Assembly: GCA_902482035.1 (NCBI GenBank)
Contig: CABSYW010000011.1
Span: 1-63,647 of the forward strand
Length of the DNA: 63,647 bases
Direction: 5' to 3'
From: an uncultured Collinsella sp.
Lineage (GTDB): Bacteria > Actinomycetota > Coriobacteriia > Coriobacteriales > Coriobacteriaceae
Shown here: positions 55,711-63,598 of the stretch, piece by piece
Layout: every line of letters starts with the position of its first letter
Position numbering within the stretch: position 1 is the first letter of the stretch
Notes under the pieces: model-generated
Seen by the model: the letters and a program-made list of their open reading frames with translations, nothing else
What the model was told of the DNA's origin: nothing
Database searches by the model: none
Translations under genes and position numbers: made by a program

Positions 55711-55764
55711 AGTTTCTGTGATTCGTTCCACCTCGCGTGCTCGGTGGAACTTTCGGCAGAAACT
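55711..55764. repeat. Symmetric cruciform-like repeat upstream of glgB
   Basis: AGTTTCTG and CAGAAACT form the outer stem, GTTCCACC and GGTGGAAC the inner stem, separated on each side by exactly 6 unpaired bases, with a 10-base loop. It lies about 70 bases before the probable glgB start. Confidence 0.7.
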
Positions 55765-55839
55765 ACGATAACACCTGTGCGTTAGTTTTATGGACGAAAG
55801 CGGATTTGCGGGGGCGTTTAATCGGTAAGCGACATGTTT

Positions 55840-55955
55840 ATACCACTGGCAGAATTGCCGTGGTAAAACTCTTGACAGTTTTACCAATTTGAGTTTCAAA
55901 ATTATTTGGCTGACGTTTGGTAAAACGTTTTTAGCAGGATGTTTACCATTTGATA
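55840..55955. promoter_or_regulatory. Promoter/operator region of the HAD phosphatase gene
   Basis: TGGTAAAAC and GTTTTACCA (55861-55869, 55878-55886) form a perfect inverted repeat that contains TTGACA between its arms. TTGGTAAAACGTTTTTA (55917-55933) and GTTTACCAT (55941-55949) follow. Repressor binding over the -35 box is the simplest reading. The 331-base gap from 55640 holds this region and the cruciform repeat. Confidence 0.55.
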
Positions 55956-55970
55956 TCGAAAGGTTCATTT

Positions 55971-56660
55971 ATGTCCCATACCGCCGCTCCCAAGGTTGCT
56001 TTTATTTTCGATTGCGACGGCACGCTGGTTAATAGCACCCCCGTTTGGGCTTATGCTCAGCCCGAGTTATTGCACCGTCACGGAGTTGACGTGACGGTCG
56101 ACGATTTTGCCCAGTTTGAGCATCTTTCGCTCGAAGATGAATGCCAGGCCTACCACGACGTGTGGGGCATTGGCGCGAATGGCGAGGAACTGTATCGCGA
56201 GCTGAGCGAGATTCTGATCGATGGCTACTCCAAGGTGCCGCCACGCGAGGGGCTCCTGGCATTTTTGGAGCAGGCGAAGGCTGCGGGCATTGCCATGTGC
56301 GTTGCCACGTCCACGCCGGCCGAGCTGGTGCAGTCCGCGCTCGCTGGTGCCGGGCTCGACGTGTACATGGAGTTTGTTACCACGACGGGTGAGGCAGGAC
56401 GCTCCAAGCAGTTCCCCGACGTATACGAGCTGGCGCTGCGCCGTCTGGAGGAGCGCCATGGGCACAAGTTTGAGCGCGCTTGGGTGTTTGAGGATGCCGT
56501 CTTTGGCCTTAAGAGCTCTGGCTCCGCCGGCTTTAAGCGTGTAGGTATTTATGACCCGCACGGCCGTATGAAGCGCGACGATGTGCACGACAACTGCGAT
56601 ATCTTTATCGATAGCTATGAGGAGCTGGATTTGGATCGCGTTCTTACGTATGAAGGTTAG
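55971..56660 (+). CDS. HAD-family phosphatase / beta-phosphoglucomutase-like protein
   Basis: The 229-residue protein has HAD motif I IFDCDGTLVNSTPVW near residue 12 (nucleophile Asp), a helical cap domain, motif II in CVATSTPAELV, and motif III/IV in FEDAVFGLKSSGSAGF. The cap type is that of beta-phosphoglucomutase/phosphoglycolate-phosphatase relatives. The shared operator words with the amylase gene hint at sugar-phosphate work. ATG follows GAAAGG with good spacing; the start at 55950 lacks one. Confidence 0.88.
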   Translation: MSHTAAPKVAFIFDCDGTLVNSTPVWAYAQPELLHRHGVDVTVDDFAQFEHLSLEDECQAYHDVWGIGANGEELYRELSEILIDGYSKVPPREGLLAFLEQAKAAGIAMCVATSTPAELVQSALAGAGLDVYMEFVTTTGEAGRSKQFPDVYELALRRLEERHGHKFERAWVFEDAVFGLKSSGSAGFKRVGIYDPHGRMKRDDVHDNCDIFIDSYEELDLDRVLTYEG

Positions 56661-56669
56661 GCGAGGGCT

Positions 56670-57311
56670 GTGGCTTGCAAGGTATTAGTGGTCTGCGGCT
56701 CGCCCGTGGTGGCGAGCGCGGATCTGTTGCGTAGGCTAGCGGGGGAGTGCGATCACGTTTTCGCCGTGGACCGCGGGCTCGACGCGCTGCTGGGCGCCGG
56801 CCTGGGCTGTGACGTGTATGTGGGAGATGCCGACACGGTGAGCGACGCAGGCCGCGCGTTGGTCGATGCTGCCAAAGACTTCGAAGTGGAGCGCCACAAC
56901 CCGTACAAGGACTATACAGATCTGGCTCTGGCGCTCGATTCCGTCCGCCGTCGCTGGCCGGGTGCCGAAGTAATTGCGACATGCGCTACGGGCGGTCGTC
57001 CGGACATGGCGCTGTCTGTGTTAGGGCTACTGGCAGGCTATGCGGACGCCCCCGTCTGGATTGAAGAAGACGAAGTGACGGCCAGAATCCTGCACCAGGA
57101 CGAGACCTGGACCGTCGAGGGCGCCGAGGGCAAAACCTTCTCCATCATCGCCATCGCCCCCAACACCGAGGTAAGCGAACACGGTCTAGAATGGGAGCTA
57201 GACCACGCCCCGCTGTGCCTGTTAGCCGACACAGGCATCAGCAACGTCGTCAGGTCAACAGCCACGATCCAAGTCCACACCGGCACCGCCATCGCTTACC
57301 TATATCATTAG
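56670..57311 (+). CDS. Thiamine pyrophosphokinase
   Basis: The 213-residue protein makes thiamine diphosphate from thiamine and ATP. Family residues are FAVDRGLDALLGAG, the acidic VGDADTV loop (usual GDFDS), and NPYKDYTDLALAL (usual DxTD). The GGRPDMALSVLGLL segment and C-terminal STATIQVHTGTAIAYL complete it. It starts with GTG, 9 bases after the HAD gene stop, so the two are probably co-transcribed. Confidence 0.88.
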   Translation: MACKVLVVCGSPVVASADLLRRLAGECDHVFAVDRGLDALLGAGLGCDVYVGDADTVSDAGRALVDAAKDFEVERHNPYKDYTDLALALDSVRRRWPGAEVIATCATGGRPDMALSVLGLLAGYADAPVWIEEDEVTARILHQDETWTVEGAEGKTFSIIAIAPNTEVSEHGLEWELDHAPLCLLADTGISNVVRSTATIQVHTGTAIAYLYH

Positions 57312-57338
57312 GCATTTAGAATCTGACCAAAAAAGTCC

Positions 57339-57367
57339 TTGCACGTCGCGCAAACTTCTCCTATAGT
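57339..57367 (+). promoter_or_regulatory. Promoter of tRNA-Ala
   Basis: TTGCAC (57339-57344) and TATAGT (57362-57367) are 17 bases apart, and the tRNA starts 13 bases after the -10 box. Confidence 0.8.
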
Positions 57368-57380
57368 ATCTCCTCGTCAC

Positions 57381-57456
57381 GGGGGCGTAGCTCAGCTGGG
57401 AGAGCGCTTGACTGGCAGTCAAGAGGTCAGGGGTTCGATCCCCCTCGTCTCCACCA
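57381..57456 (+). tRNA. tRNA-Ala (GGC)
   Basis: A complete 76-base cloverleaf with encoded CCA. The anticodon stem CTTGA/TCAAG encloses CTGGCAG, so the anticodon is GGC. D-arm GCTCAGCTGGGAGAGC and T-arm GGGG-TTCGATC-CCCC are standard; the acceptor pairs GGGGGCG with CGTCTCC through two G-U pairs. Confidence 0.95.
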
Positions 57457-57467
57457 TCGTGAATGCA

Positions 57468-57496
57468 AAGGCCTTCGGAATTCCGAAGGCCTTTTT
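57468..57496 (+). terminator. Terminator after tRNA-Ala
   Basis: AAAGGCCTTCGGAA and TTCCGAAGGCCTTT form a perfect hairpin that runs straight into a T-tract, 12 bases after the tRNA end. Confidence 0.9.
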
Positions 57497-57795
57497 TCAT
57501 GCCAAAACACCACGCGCATAAACCCCTTCCACATCAACAAAAAGTTGCACAATTTATTTCCCATGTCTGTACATAGTTTGTTATACAAACGCGATTATCA
57601 GTGTAGATCGCCGTTCCATATGGGCTTCAGGAAAGCGCCTAATCACCGTTAGCATCCCATTAACCTGCATCAACGTGAACAACATCCCAAAATAACCCCC
57701 TTAAGCACGCTAAATGAACGATATGTTGTCCAACGCAGCCCAAATCAGTTTCGCCATCAGCTTGTGCTAGGATACCTAACGTTACATGAGTTCAA

Positions 57796-57882
57796 CTGTG
57801 CTCACGGCTTTAGCAAGCCACAAAGCGCAGGGTCGATCAGCATCCGGCCGTAACGGCGGTGCTTGAAACACCACGAGCTCCA
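57796..57882 (+). ncRNA. Structured RNA candidate upstream of loaP, unassigned
   Basis: Two clean hairpins, GGCTT-TAGC-AAGCC (57806-57819) and AGCATCCGGCCG-TAA-CGGCGGTGCT (57839-57863), are joined by ACAAAGCGCAGGGTCGATC and closed by GCTC/GAGC (57800-57803, 57875-57878). This three-way layout looks like a riboswitch aptamer. The linker recalls the c-di-GMP-I class, but the GGCAAACC side of that class is absent, so no class is claimed. Confidence 0.4.
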
Positions 57883-57974
57883 ATAGAGAAGTCATGCGAC
57901 GTTATTTATTTGCATTGAGTTAATTTTCAAATGCAACTATTTAATGGATTGCATGCGAATACGTAGCAGTCCTT

Positions 57975-58034
57975 CAGCTGTTTGCGTGCGGTCCAGTTTT
58001 GAATTTGCTTGACTGGATCGCACGCAGCCAGCTG
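57975..58034 (+). repeat. 60-base hairpin in the loaP leader
   Basis: GCGTGCGGTCCAGT (57984-57997) pairs with ACTGGATCGCACGC (58012-58025) with one G-U, and CAGCTG flanks both sides. A second hairpin TGTTGGTGTAT / ATACACACCAACA follows at 58039-58066. The rest of the 776-base gap 57457-58232 is AT-richer and shows no gene. Confidence 0.75.
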
Positions 58035-58130
58035 AGGTTGTTGGTGTATTTGCGATACACACCAACAAACTCAGCGCTGCTTTTATACATACCGTTCACG
58101 GTGGGGCAGAGCCACGTGCTTGTCTGACTG

Positions 58131-58203
58131 GGCTCAGGGTTTGAATATGGAGCGCCTTCGCGCACAAGCGCCCTGGCGAAGCCATACCCAAACCCCTTGA
58201 GCC
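58131..58203 (+). repeat. Long imperfect hairpin just before loaP
   Basis: GGCTCAGGGTTTGAATATGG (58131-58150) pairs with CCATACCCAAACCCCTTGAG... (58182-58203) with small bulges; an inner CTTCGC/GCGAAG stem lies inside. It ends 14 bases before the ribosome binding site. No U-tract follows, so it is more likely a regulatory RNA structure than a terminator. Confidence 0.7.
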
Positions 58204-58232
58204 ACACGTAAGACAGCAAGGGGGTGGTGCTC

Positions 58233-58778
58233 GTGTGGTATGTGATCCAGGTCATTAACGGTCGCGAAGACGTAATGCGCGAGCGCATCGAGCGTGTGGT
58301 GCCAGCGGGCGCCATGCAGGAGCTCTTCTATCCCCAATATCAAACCGAAATCAAGGTACACGGCGAGTGGGTCAACACGACTAAGCCGCTGTTCCCCGGT
58401 TATCTCATCTGCGATACGGCGGTCCCCCGCACCGTGCAACAGTATCTGCTGCGTATGAACGACTTTGCTCGGGTGTTATCCCAGGATGGTCAGTTTGTGC
58501 CGCTGGCGAAAGAAGAGACCCAGCTCATTGGCAGTTTTACCAATAGGGGAGACCGCGTAGTGCCCATGAGCGAGCCCTTAAAAGATGGCGATCAGGTCGT
58601 AGTAACGGCAGGTCCGCTGCTGGGCCACGAAGGTCTTATCAAAACCATTAACAGACGCAAGAGCACGGCTTATTTGGAGCTCGATCTATGTGGCCGACGC
58701 GTAACCACCCGTGTTGGCCTTGCCGTGCTTTCGGCCGAGCAGCGCGTAATGCGAAACCTCAAAAAGGCGATCGCCTAG
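58233..58778 (+). CDS. loaP: LoaP/RfaH-like NusG paralogue (transcription antiterminator)
   Basis: The 181-residue protein has the NGN domain (WYVIQVINGREDVMRERI at the start, KPLFPGYLICDT near residue 60) and a C-terminal KOW domain (DQVVVTAGPLLGHEGLIKTI). LoaP proteins sit at the head of long polysaccharide or antibiotic operons and help polymerase read through terminators after binding an RNA hairpin. GTG at 58233 gives AAGGGGG 8 bases upstream and an N-terminus equal to NusG; the GTG codons at 58224 and 58227 overlap that site. It leads the glycan genes downstream. Confidence 0.87.
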   Translation: MWYVIQVINGREDVMRERIERVVPAGAMQELFYPQYQTEIKVHGEWVNTTKPLFPGYLICDTAVPRTVQQYLLRMNDFARVLSQDGQFVPLAKEETQLIGSFTNRGDRVVPMSEPLKDGDQVVVTAGPLLGHEGLIKTINRRKSTAYLELDLCGRRVTTRVGLAVLSAEQRVMRNLKKAIA

Positions 58779-58792
58779 TTGCAGGCGATCGC
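58767..58792 (+). repeat. 10-bp perfect hairpin spanning the loaP stop codon
   Basis: GCGATCGCCT and AGGCGATCGC flank AGTTGC; the stop TAG lies at the start of the loop. No U-tract follows. Its place at the head of the glycan genes makes it a candidate LoaP-responsive RNA element. Confidence 0.7.
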
Positions 58793-58830
58793 ATATCGGA
58801 ACAGGGAGGACCCTCGGAGGCGGGGACATA

Positions 58831-59618
58831 GTGTTGGAAGAGAACGTGCAAAACAATCAAATGGGAGATGCGGCAGCGCTCGCTGTCACGCTTGAGGACA
58901 GATGCGAGGCTGCAAAGCTTAACAACCTCGGAAAGCATGAGCCTAAACTTTCGGAAAACGGTATCCCGGCCGACGTGCTGGAAAAGTTATTGCCCGGTGA
59001 CGACATTATTGAACTAGAAGAACCCGTCGTAAACGGTGGGTTCTTCTATCGCTTTATCAAGCGCTTTTTGATGTTGTCTCCTGCGGTTGCGCGCTCATTA
59101 TTCTTGCGATTCCAATGGCTGTTATTGCCATCAAGATTAAGTCTGAATCCGAAGGCCCGGTCATTTACGCACAGCGTCGCGTTGGCAAGGACGGCAAGGT
59201 CTTTAATATTTATAAGTTCCGCAGCATGTATACCGATGCTGAATCTCGTGGTGCCCAGTGGGCTCAGGACGAAGATCCGCGCGTAACGCCATTTGGCAAG
59301 TTTATGCGCAAGACGCGCCTAGATGAGATTCCGCAGTTCTGGAACGTATTTAAAGGCGACATGAGCCTCATCGGTCCGCGCCCCGAGCGTCCAGCGTTCT
59401 GCAAGGAATTTGAGAAGCGAATTCATGGTTGGCATTACCGCACCATGGTGCGTCCTGGAATTTCTGGCCTTGCCCAGGTGACTGGCGGATACGATCTCCT
59501 GCCTAGTGAGAAGGTCATGTTTGACCTCCAGTACATTAAATCAAGAAATATCAAGATGGACATTGTGATTATGCTCAAGACGCTTGGCGTTGTGAGCACG
59601 GGAGACGGTGCGAGATAG
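58831..59618 (+). pseudogene. Undecaprenyl-phosphate sugar phosphotransferase (bacterial sugar transferase), frameshifted
   Basis: The gene starts at GTG 58831, 10 bases after GGAGG. The first frame reads GGFFYRFIKR and then leaves the family pattern at a run of five T (59065-59069). Adding one T would continue FDVVSCGCALIILAIPMAVI, the membrane helix, into IKSESEGPVIYAQRRVGKDG, IYKFRSMYTDAES and the DEIPQFWNVFKGDMSLIGPRP motif of the phosphoglycosyl transferases. The part after the shift runs to 59618. The enzyme would load the first sugar phosphate onto the lipid carrier. The lesion may be a real phase-variable tract or a sequencing error. Confidence 0.85.
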
Positions 59619-60838
59619 TGAATATTCTCGTTGTCTGCCAACATTATTGGCCTGAGCCCTTTAACACCTCTGACGTATGCGAAGAGCTTGTGAAGCGCGG
59701 CCATTCGGTGACCGTATTGACCGGTTTGCCTAATACGGGAATGCTCAATTCCGATATTCCTGATGAGTATAGAAATGGCAAAAATCGGGTTCAAAAGCGT
59801 AACGGCGTAACAATTCTGCGTGCAAATTTAGCACCTCGAAAAACGGGTGCCGCAAACAGGGTTAAAAACTATCTTTCCTTTTGGTACAACGCAGATAAGC
59901 TTGCACGAGATATTAAAGATGAGTTTGATGTTGTTCTTGGATACCAGTTTTCACCTGTTATGCAAGTTGATCCAGGTTTGGTTTATGCCAAGAAGCATCA
60001 CAAGAAGATGCTTCTATATTGCTTTGATCTTTGGCCTATCAGTTTAACTGCGGGCGGTTTTAGCCAGGAGTCTCTTCCTTATAAATGGATGTCTTCTGTA
60101 AGTAGACGAATTTATAGTCGGGCTGACAGGATCGCTGTTACTTCGCCGTTGTTTGACGAGTATTTCTCAGGCAGTCTTTCCTTGAATAGAGAGCCGTCTG
60201 CCTACCTTCCTCAATATGCAGACGATAATTTTGGGACGGTAGGGACTTCTGGTGGATGCGATGGATATGACCCGACAAAGGCAAATCTAACGTTTGCGGG
60301 AAACGTTGGACAGGCTCAGTCTGTCGCAACTATTGTCCGTGCTGCCAGTCTTTGCAACAACGACCGAATTGTATTCCATGTTGTTGGGTCGGGTTCTAGG
60401 CTCGAGGATTGCAAACGACTAGCCGAGTCGTTAAAGGCTAAGAACGTTGTCTTTCATGGGCGTAAGCCTATAGAGGAAATGCCTCGCTACTATGCAGCTT
60501 CCTCAGCCATGTTGGTTACGTTTGAGGATAGCCCCATGGCTACGTATACGTTGCCTAGAAAAGTTACGACATATCTTGCGGCTGGTAAGCCTGTATTAGC
60601 TGCACTTTCCGGTGAAACTAAGCGTGTGATCGATGAAGCGCATTGCGGCCTTTGTTGTGCTATTGAGGATGCCGAAGGCTTGGCGCGTATCTGCAATGAA
60701 TTTGTTGAACGCGACGACAAAGAACTAATGGGCAAAAACGCCCGCTCCTATTACGAATCCCATTTCTCCAAAGAGATGTTTTTCGACAAATTGGAATCAA
60801 TCCTTAAGGAACTTGCTGGGGAGAATAATAATGGTTAA
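59618..60838 (+). CDS. Glycosyltransferase family 4 (GT-B fold), surface-glycan assembly
   Basis: The 406-residue protein starts ILVVCQHYWPEPFNTSDVCEEL, as in WbuB/WcaI-type GT4 enzymes that add a residue to lipid-linked FucNAc or GlcNAc. The C-terminal half has LTFAGNVGQAQSVATI and the YYAASSAMLVTF-LPRKVTTYLAAGKPVLA donor-binding region. GTG overlaps the stop of the sugar transferase gene. It is markedly more AT-rich than the following genes, suggesting separate origin. Confidence 0.85.
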   Translation: MNILVVCQHYWPEPFNTSDVCEELVKRGHSVTVLTGLPNTGMLNSDIPDEYRNGKNRVQKRNGVTILRANLAPRKTGAANRVKNYLSFWYNADKLARDIKDEFDVVLGYQFSPVMQVDPGLVYAKKHHKKMLLYCFDLWPISLTAGGFSQESLPYKWMSSVSRRIYSRADRIAVTSPLFDEYFSGSLSLNREPSAYLPQYADDNFGTVGTSGGCDGYDPTKANLTFAGNVGQAQSVATIVRAASLCNNDRIVFHVVGSGSRLEDCKRLAESLKAKNVVFHGRKPIEEMPRYYAASSAMLVTFEDSPMATYTLPRKVTTYLAAGKPVLAALSGETKRVIDEAHCGLCCAIEDAEGLARICNEFVERDDKELMGKNARSYYESHFSKEMFFDKLESILKELAGENNNG

Positions 60839-61889
60839 CACCAACGCATTTAAAGACAAGACCCTGATGATCACGGGCGGCACCGGCTCGTTCGGTAACA
60901 CCGTGCTCAAGCACTTCATGAACACCGACCTAGCAGAGATCCGCATCTTCTCGCGCGACGAGAAGAAGCAGGACGACATGCGCCACCGCCTGCAGGAGAA
61001 GTCGCCCGAGCTCGCCTCCAAGGTGCGCTTCTTCATCGGCGACGTCCGTAACGCCCAGTCGGTGCGCGACGCCATGCGCGGCGTGGACTACATCTTCCAC
61101 GCCGCCGCCTTGAAGCAGGTGCCCTCCTGCGAGTTCTTCCCCATGGAGGCCGTGCGCACCAACGTCATCGGCACCGACAACGTCCTGCACGCCGCGATCG
61201 AGGAGGGCGTGGACCGCGTCGTGTGCCTGTCCACCGACAAGGCCGCATACCCCATCAACGCCATGGGCAAGTCCAAGGCCATGATGGAGTCCATCATCTA
61301 CGCCAACGCCCGCAACGGCGCCGGCCGCACCACCATCTGCTGCACCCGCTACGGCAACGTCATGTGCTCGCGCGGCTCGGTCATCCCGCTGTTCATCGAC
61401 CGCATCCGCAAGGGCGAGCCGCTCACGGTCACCGACCCCAACATGACCCGCTTCCTCATGAACCTGGACGAGGCCGTGGACCTGGTTCAGTTCGCCTTCG
61501 AGCACGCTAACCCCGGCGACCTGTTCATCCAGAAGGCGCCGGCATCCACGATCGGCGACCTCGCTGAGGCCGTCCAGGAGGTCTTCGGCCGCACGGGCAC
61601 CCAGGTCATCGGCACCCGCCACGGCGAGAAGCTCTTCGAGACCCTCATGACCCGCGAGGAGCGCCTGCGCGCCGAGGATATGGGCGGCTACTACCGCGTC
61701 GCCTGCGACTCGCGCGACCTGAACTACGACAAGTTCGTTGTCGACGGCGAAGTGGAGACCCAGGCCGACGAATCCTACACCTCCCACAACACCGAGAGGC
61801 TCGACGTGGAGGGCACCATCGCCAAGATCAAGACCGCCGAGTACGTGCAGCTTGCCCTGGAGGGCCGCGAGCACGAGGCGGTGCAGTAG
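60831..61889 (+). CDS. UDP-GlcNAc 4,6-dehydratase/epimerase, CapE/FnlA type
   Basis: The 352-residue short-chain dehydrogenase has MITGGTGSFGNTVLKHF (NAD binding), AALKQVPSCEFFPMEA, and the active-site variant STDKAAYPINAMGKSKAMME, with Met in the usual Tyr position as in CapE/FlaA1 relatives. It is the first step from UDP-GlcNAc to UDP-N-acetyl-L-fucosamine. ATG at 60831 follows GGGGAGA; it overlaps the glycosyltransferase end by 8 bases. GC rises sharply at its start. Confidence 0.9.
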   Translation: MVNTNAFKDKTLMITGGTGSFGNTVLKHFMNTDLAEIRIFSRDEKKQDDMRHRLQEKSPELASKVRFFIGDVRNAQSVRDAMRGVDYIFHAAALKQVPSCEFFPMEAVRTNVIGTDNVLHAAIEEGVDRVVCLSTDKAAYPINAMGKSKAMMESIIYANARNGAGRTTICCTRYGNVMCSRGSVIPLFIDRIRKGEPLTVTDPNMTRFLMNLDEAVDLVQFAFEHANPGDLFIQKAPASTIGDLAEAVQEVFGRTGTQVIGTRHGEKLFETLMTREERLRAEDMGGYYRVACDSRDLNYDKFVVDGEVETQADESYTSHNTERLDVEGTIAKIKTAEYVQLALEGREHEAVQ

Positions 61890-61890
61890 G

Positions 61891-63108
61891 GTGCGTGTCC
61901 TCGTCACCGGCGCGAGGGGCTTCGTCGGGAAGAACCTCTGCTGCGCACTGAAAAACATAAGGGACGGCAAGGATCGCCGCGAGAAATACCAGTCACTCCT
62001 TCCCCTCGAGGTCATGGAGTACGACCTCGACTCGACGACGGAGGAGCTGGAGGAGTACTGCTCCCGCGCCGACTTCGTCTTCAACCTGGCCGGCGTCAAT
62101 CGTCCCAAGGATCAGTCCGAGTTCATGGAGGGCAACTTCGGGTTCGCCTCTACGCTGCTGGAGACGCTCGAGCGCCACGGCAACACGTGCCCCGTCATGC
62201 TCTCCAGCTCGGCGCAGGCGAGCCTCTCGGGCCGCTTCGAGGGATCGGTCTACGGCGAGTCGAAGCTGGCGGGGGAGGCCCTTTTCCGTGGGTACTCTGA
62301 GAGGACCGGCGCGCCGGTGCTCATCTACCGCTTCCCGAACCTCTACGGCAAATGGTGCCGCCCGCGCTACAACTCCGCCGTCGCCACCTTCTGCGACGCC
62401 ATCGCCAACGGCCGCCCCTACACCGTCAACGACCCCAACGTAGAGCTTGAGCTTCTCTACATCGACGACCTCGTCGACGAGATGCTGGGCGCCCTGCTGG
62501 GGCAGGAGCACCGCTGCGGATACGAGGGGCTCGGACGCATCGAGGGCGAGGACTTCTGCTACGTCCCCGGCACCGACGTGAAGACCCTGGGCGAGATCGT
62601 CTACCTGCTGGGCTGCTTCCGCGACAGCCGCGAGACGCTCTCAGTTCTCGACCTTACCGAGGGCTCCTTCTCAAAGAAGCTTTGGAGCACGTTCCTTTCT
62701 TATTACGAGCCGGGATGCTTCGCCTATGGCCTGAAGCCCAACGTGGACGTCCGTGGCTCGTTCACCGAGTTCCTTCGCACGCCCGAGCGCGGCCAGGTCT
62801 CGATCAACATCTCCAAGCCCGGAATCATCAAGGGCAACCACTGGCACATGTCCAAGTGGGAGAGGTTCCTGGTGGTCTCCGGCACCGCATCCATCAAGCT
62901 CAGGAAGGTGGGAGAGGACGCCGAGGGCAACCCGTTCCCCGTCGACGAGTACGTCGTGAGGGGCTTGGATATGCGCGCCGTGGAGATGATCCCCGGCTAC
63001 ACGCACTCCATTACTAACCTGTCCGACACTGAGGACCTCGTGACAGTCATGTGGGCCAACGAGCCCTTCGACCCCGAGCACCCCGACACCTACTACGAGG
63101 AGGTCTAG
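61891..63108 (+). CDS. CapF/FnlB-type reductase with C-terminal cupin domain
   Basis: The 405-residue protein has an N-terminal Rossmann domain (VRVLVTGARGFVGKNLCCAL; FNLAGVNRPKDQSEF; YGESKLAGEALF) and a C-terminal cupin of about 120 residues (SINISKPGIIKGNHWHMSKWERFLVV). This two-domain layout is that of CapF, the second enzyme towards UDP-FucNAc. It starts with GTG one base after the dehydratase stop; an in-frame upstream reading is inside that gene. Confidence 0.9.
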   Translation: MRVLVTGARGFVGKNLCCALKNIRDGKDRREKYQSLLPLEVMEYDLDSTTEELEEYCSRADFVFNLAGVNRPKDQSEFMEGNFGFASTLLETLERHGNTCPVMLSSSAQASLSGRFEGSVYGESKLAGEALFRGYSERTGAPVLIYRFPNLYGKWCRPRYNSAVATFCDAIANGRPYTVNDPNVELELLYIDDLVDEMLGALLGQEHRCGYEGLGRIEGEDFCYVPGTDVKTLGEIVYLLGCFRDSRETLSVLDLTEGSFSKKLWSTFLSYYEPGCFAYGLKPNVDVRGSFTEFLRTPERGQVSINISKPGIIKGNHWHMSKWERFLVVSGTASIKLRKVGEDAEGNPFPVDEYVVRGLDMRAVEMIPGYTHSITNLSDTEDLVTVMWANEPFDPEHPDTYYEEV

Positions 63109-63112
63109 CCGC

Positions 63113-63598
63113 ATGGGCAAGGACTATTCCGATATCGCATTCAAGGACTACGGCCGCCTGAAGCTGCTTATCATCGTTGGCACTCGCCCCGAGGTCATCC
63201 GCCTGTCCGAGGTCATCAAGAAGTGCAGCCGCCACTTCGACTGCCTGCTGGCGCACACCGGACAGAACTACGACTACACGCTCAACGGCATCTTCTTCCG
63301 CGACCTGTCGCTGGACGACCCTGACGTCTACTTGGACGCCGTGGGCGCGGACCTCGGCGAGACCGTGGGCAACATCATCGCGTCCTCCTATAAGCTGATG
63401 GTGGAGACGCGGCCTGATGCCCTCCTCATCCTGGGCGACACCAATAGCTGCCTGTCCGCCATCGCGGCCAAGAGGCTCCACATCCCCATCTTCCACATGG
63501 AGGCGGGCAACCGCTGCAAGGACGAGTGCCTGCCCGAGGAGACCAACCGCCGCATCGTCGACGTCATCTCCGACGTCAACCTGGCCTACTCCTGTTAG
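63113..63598 (+). pseudogene. UDP-N-acetylglucosamine 2-epimerase family (CapG/FnlC type), cut short
   Basis: The reading frame codes for 161 residues. The start (LLIIVGTRPEVIRLSEVIKK, HTGQNYDYTLNG) and the middle (ILGDTNSCLSAIAAKR, HMEAGNRCKDECLPEETNRR) match the family well. At DVNLAYS, where the family continues with EHAR and about 210 more residues, the frame ends YSC-stop. The following 50 bases are AT-richer and unlike the gene. It should be the last enzyme of the FucNAc route, so this copy is probably interrupted at about 63592. ATG at 63113 follows GAGGAGG. Confidence 0.82.

Noticed and set aside
57796..57882. c-di-GMP-I riboswitch
   Set aside because: The AAAGCGCAGGGTC linker recalls it, but the GGCAAACC segment and the GNRA-capped stem are missing; kept only as an unassigned RNA candidate.
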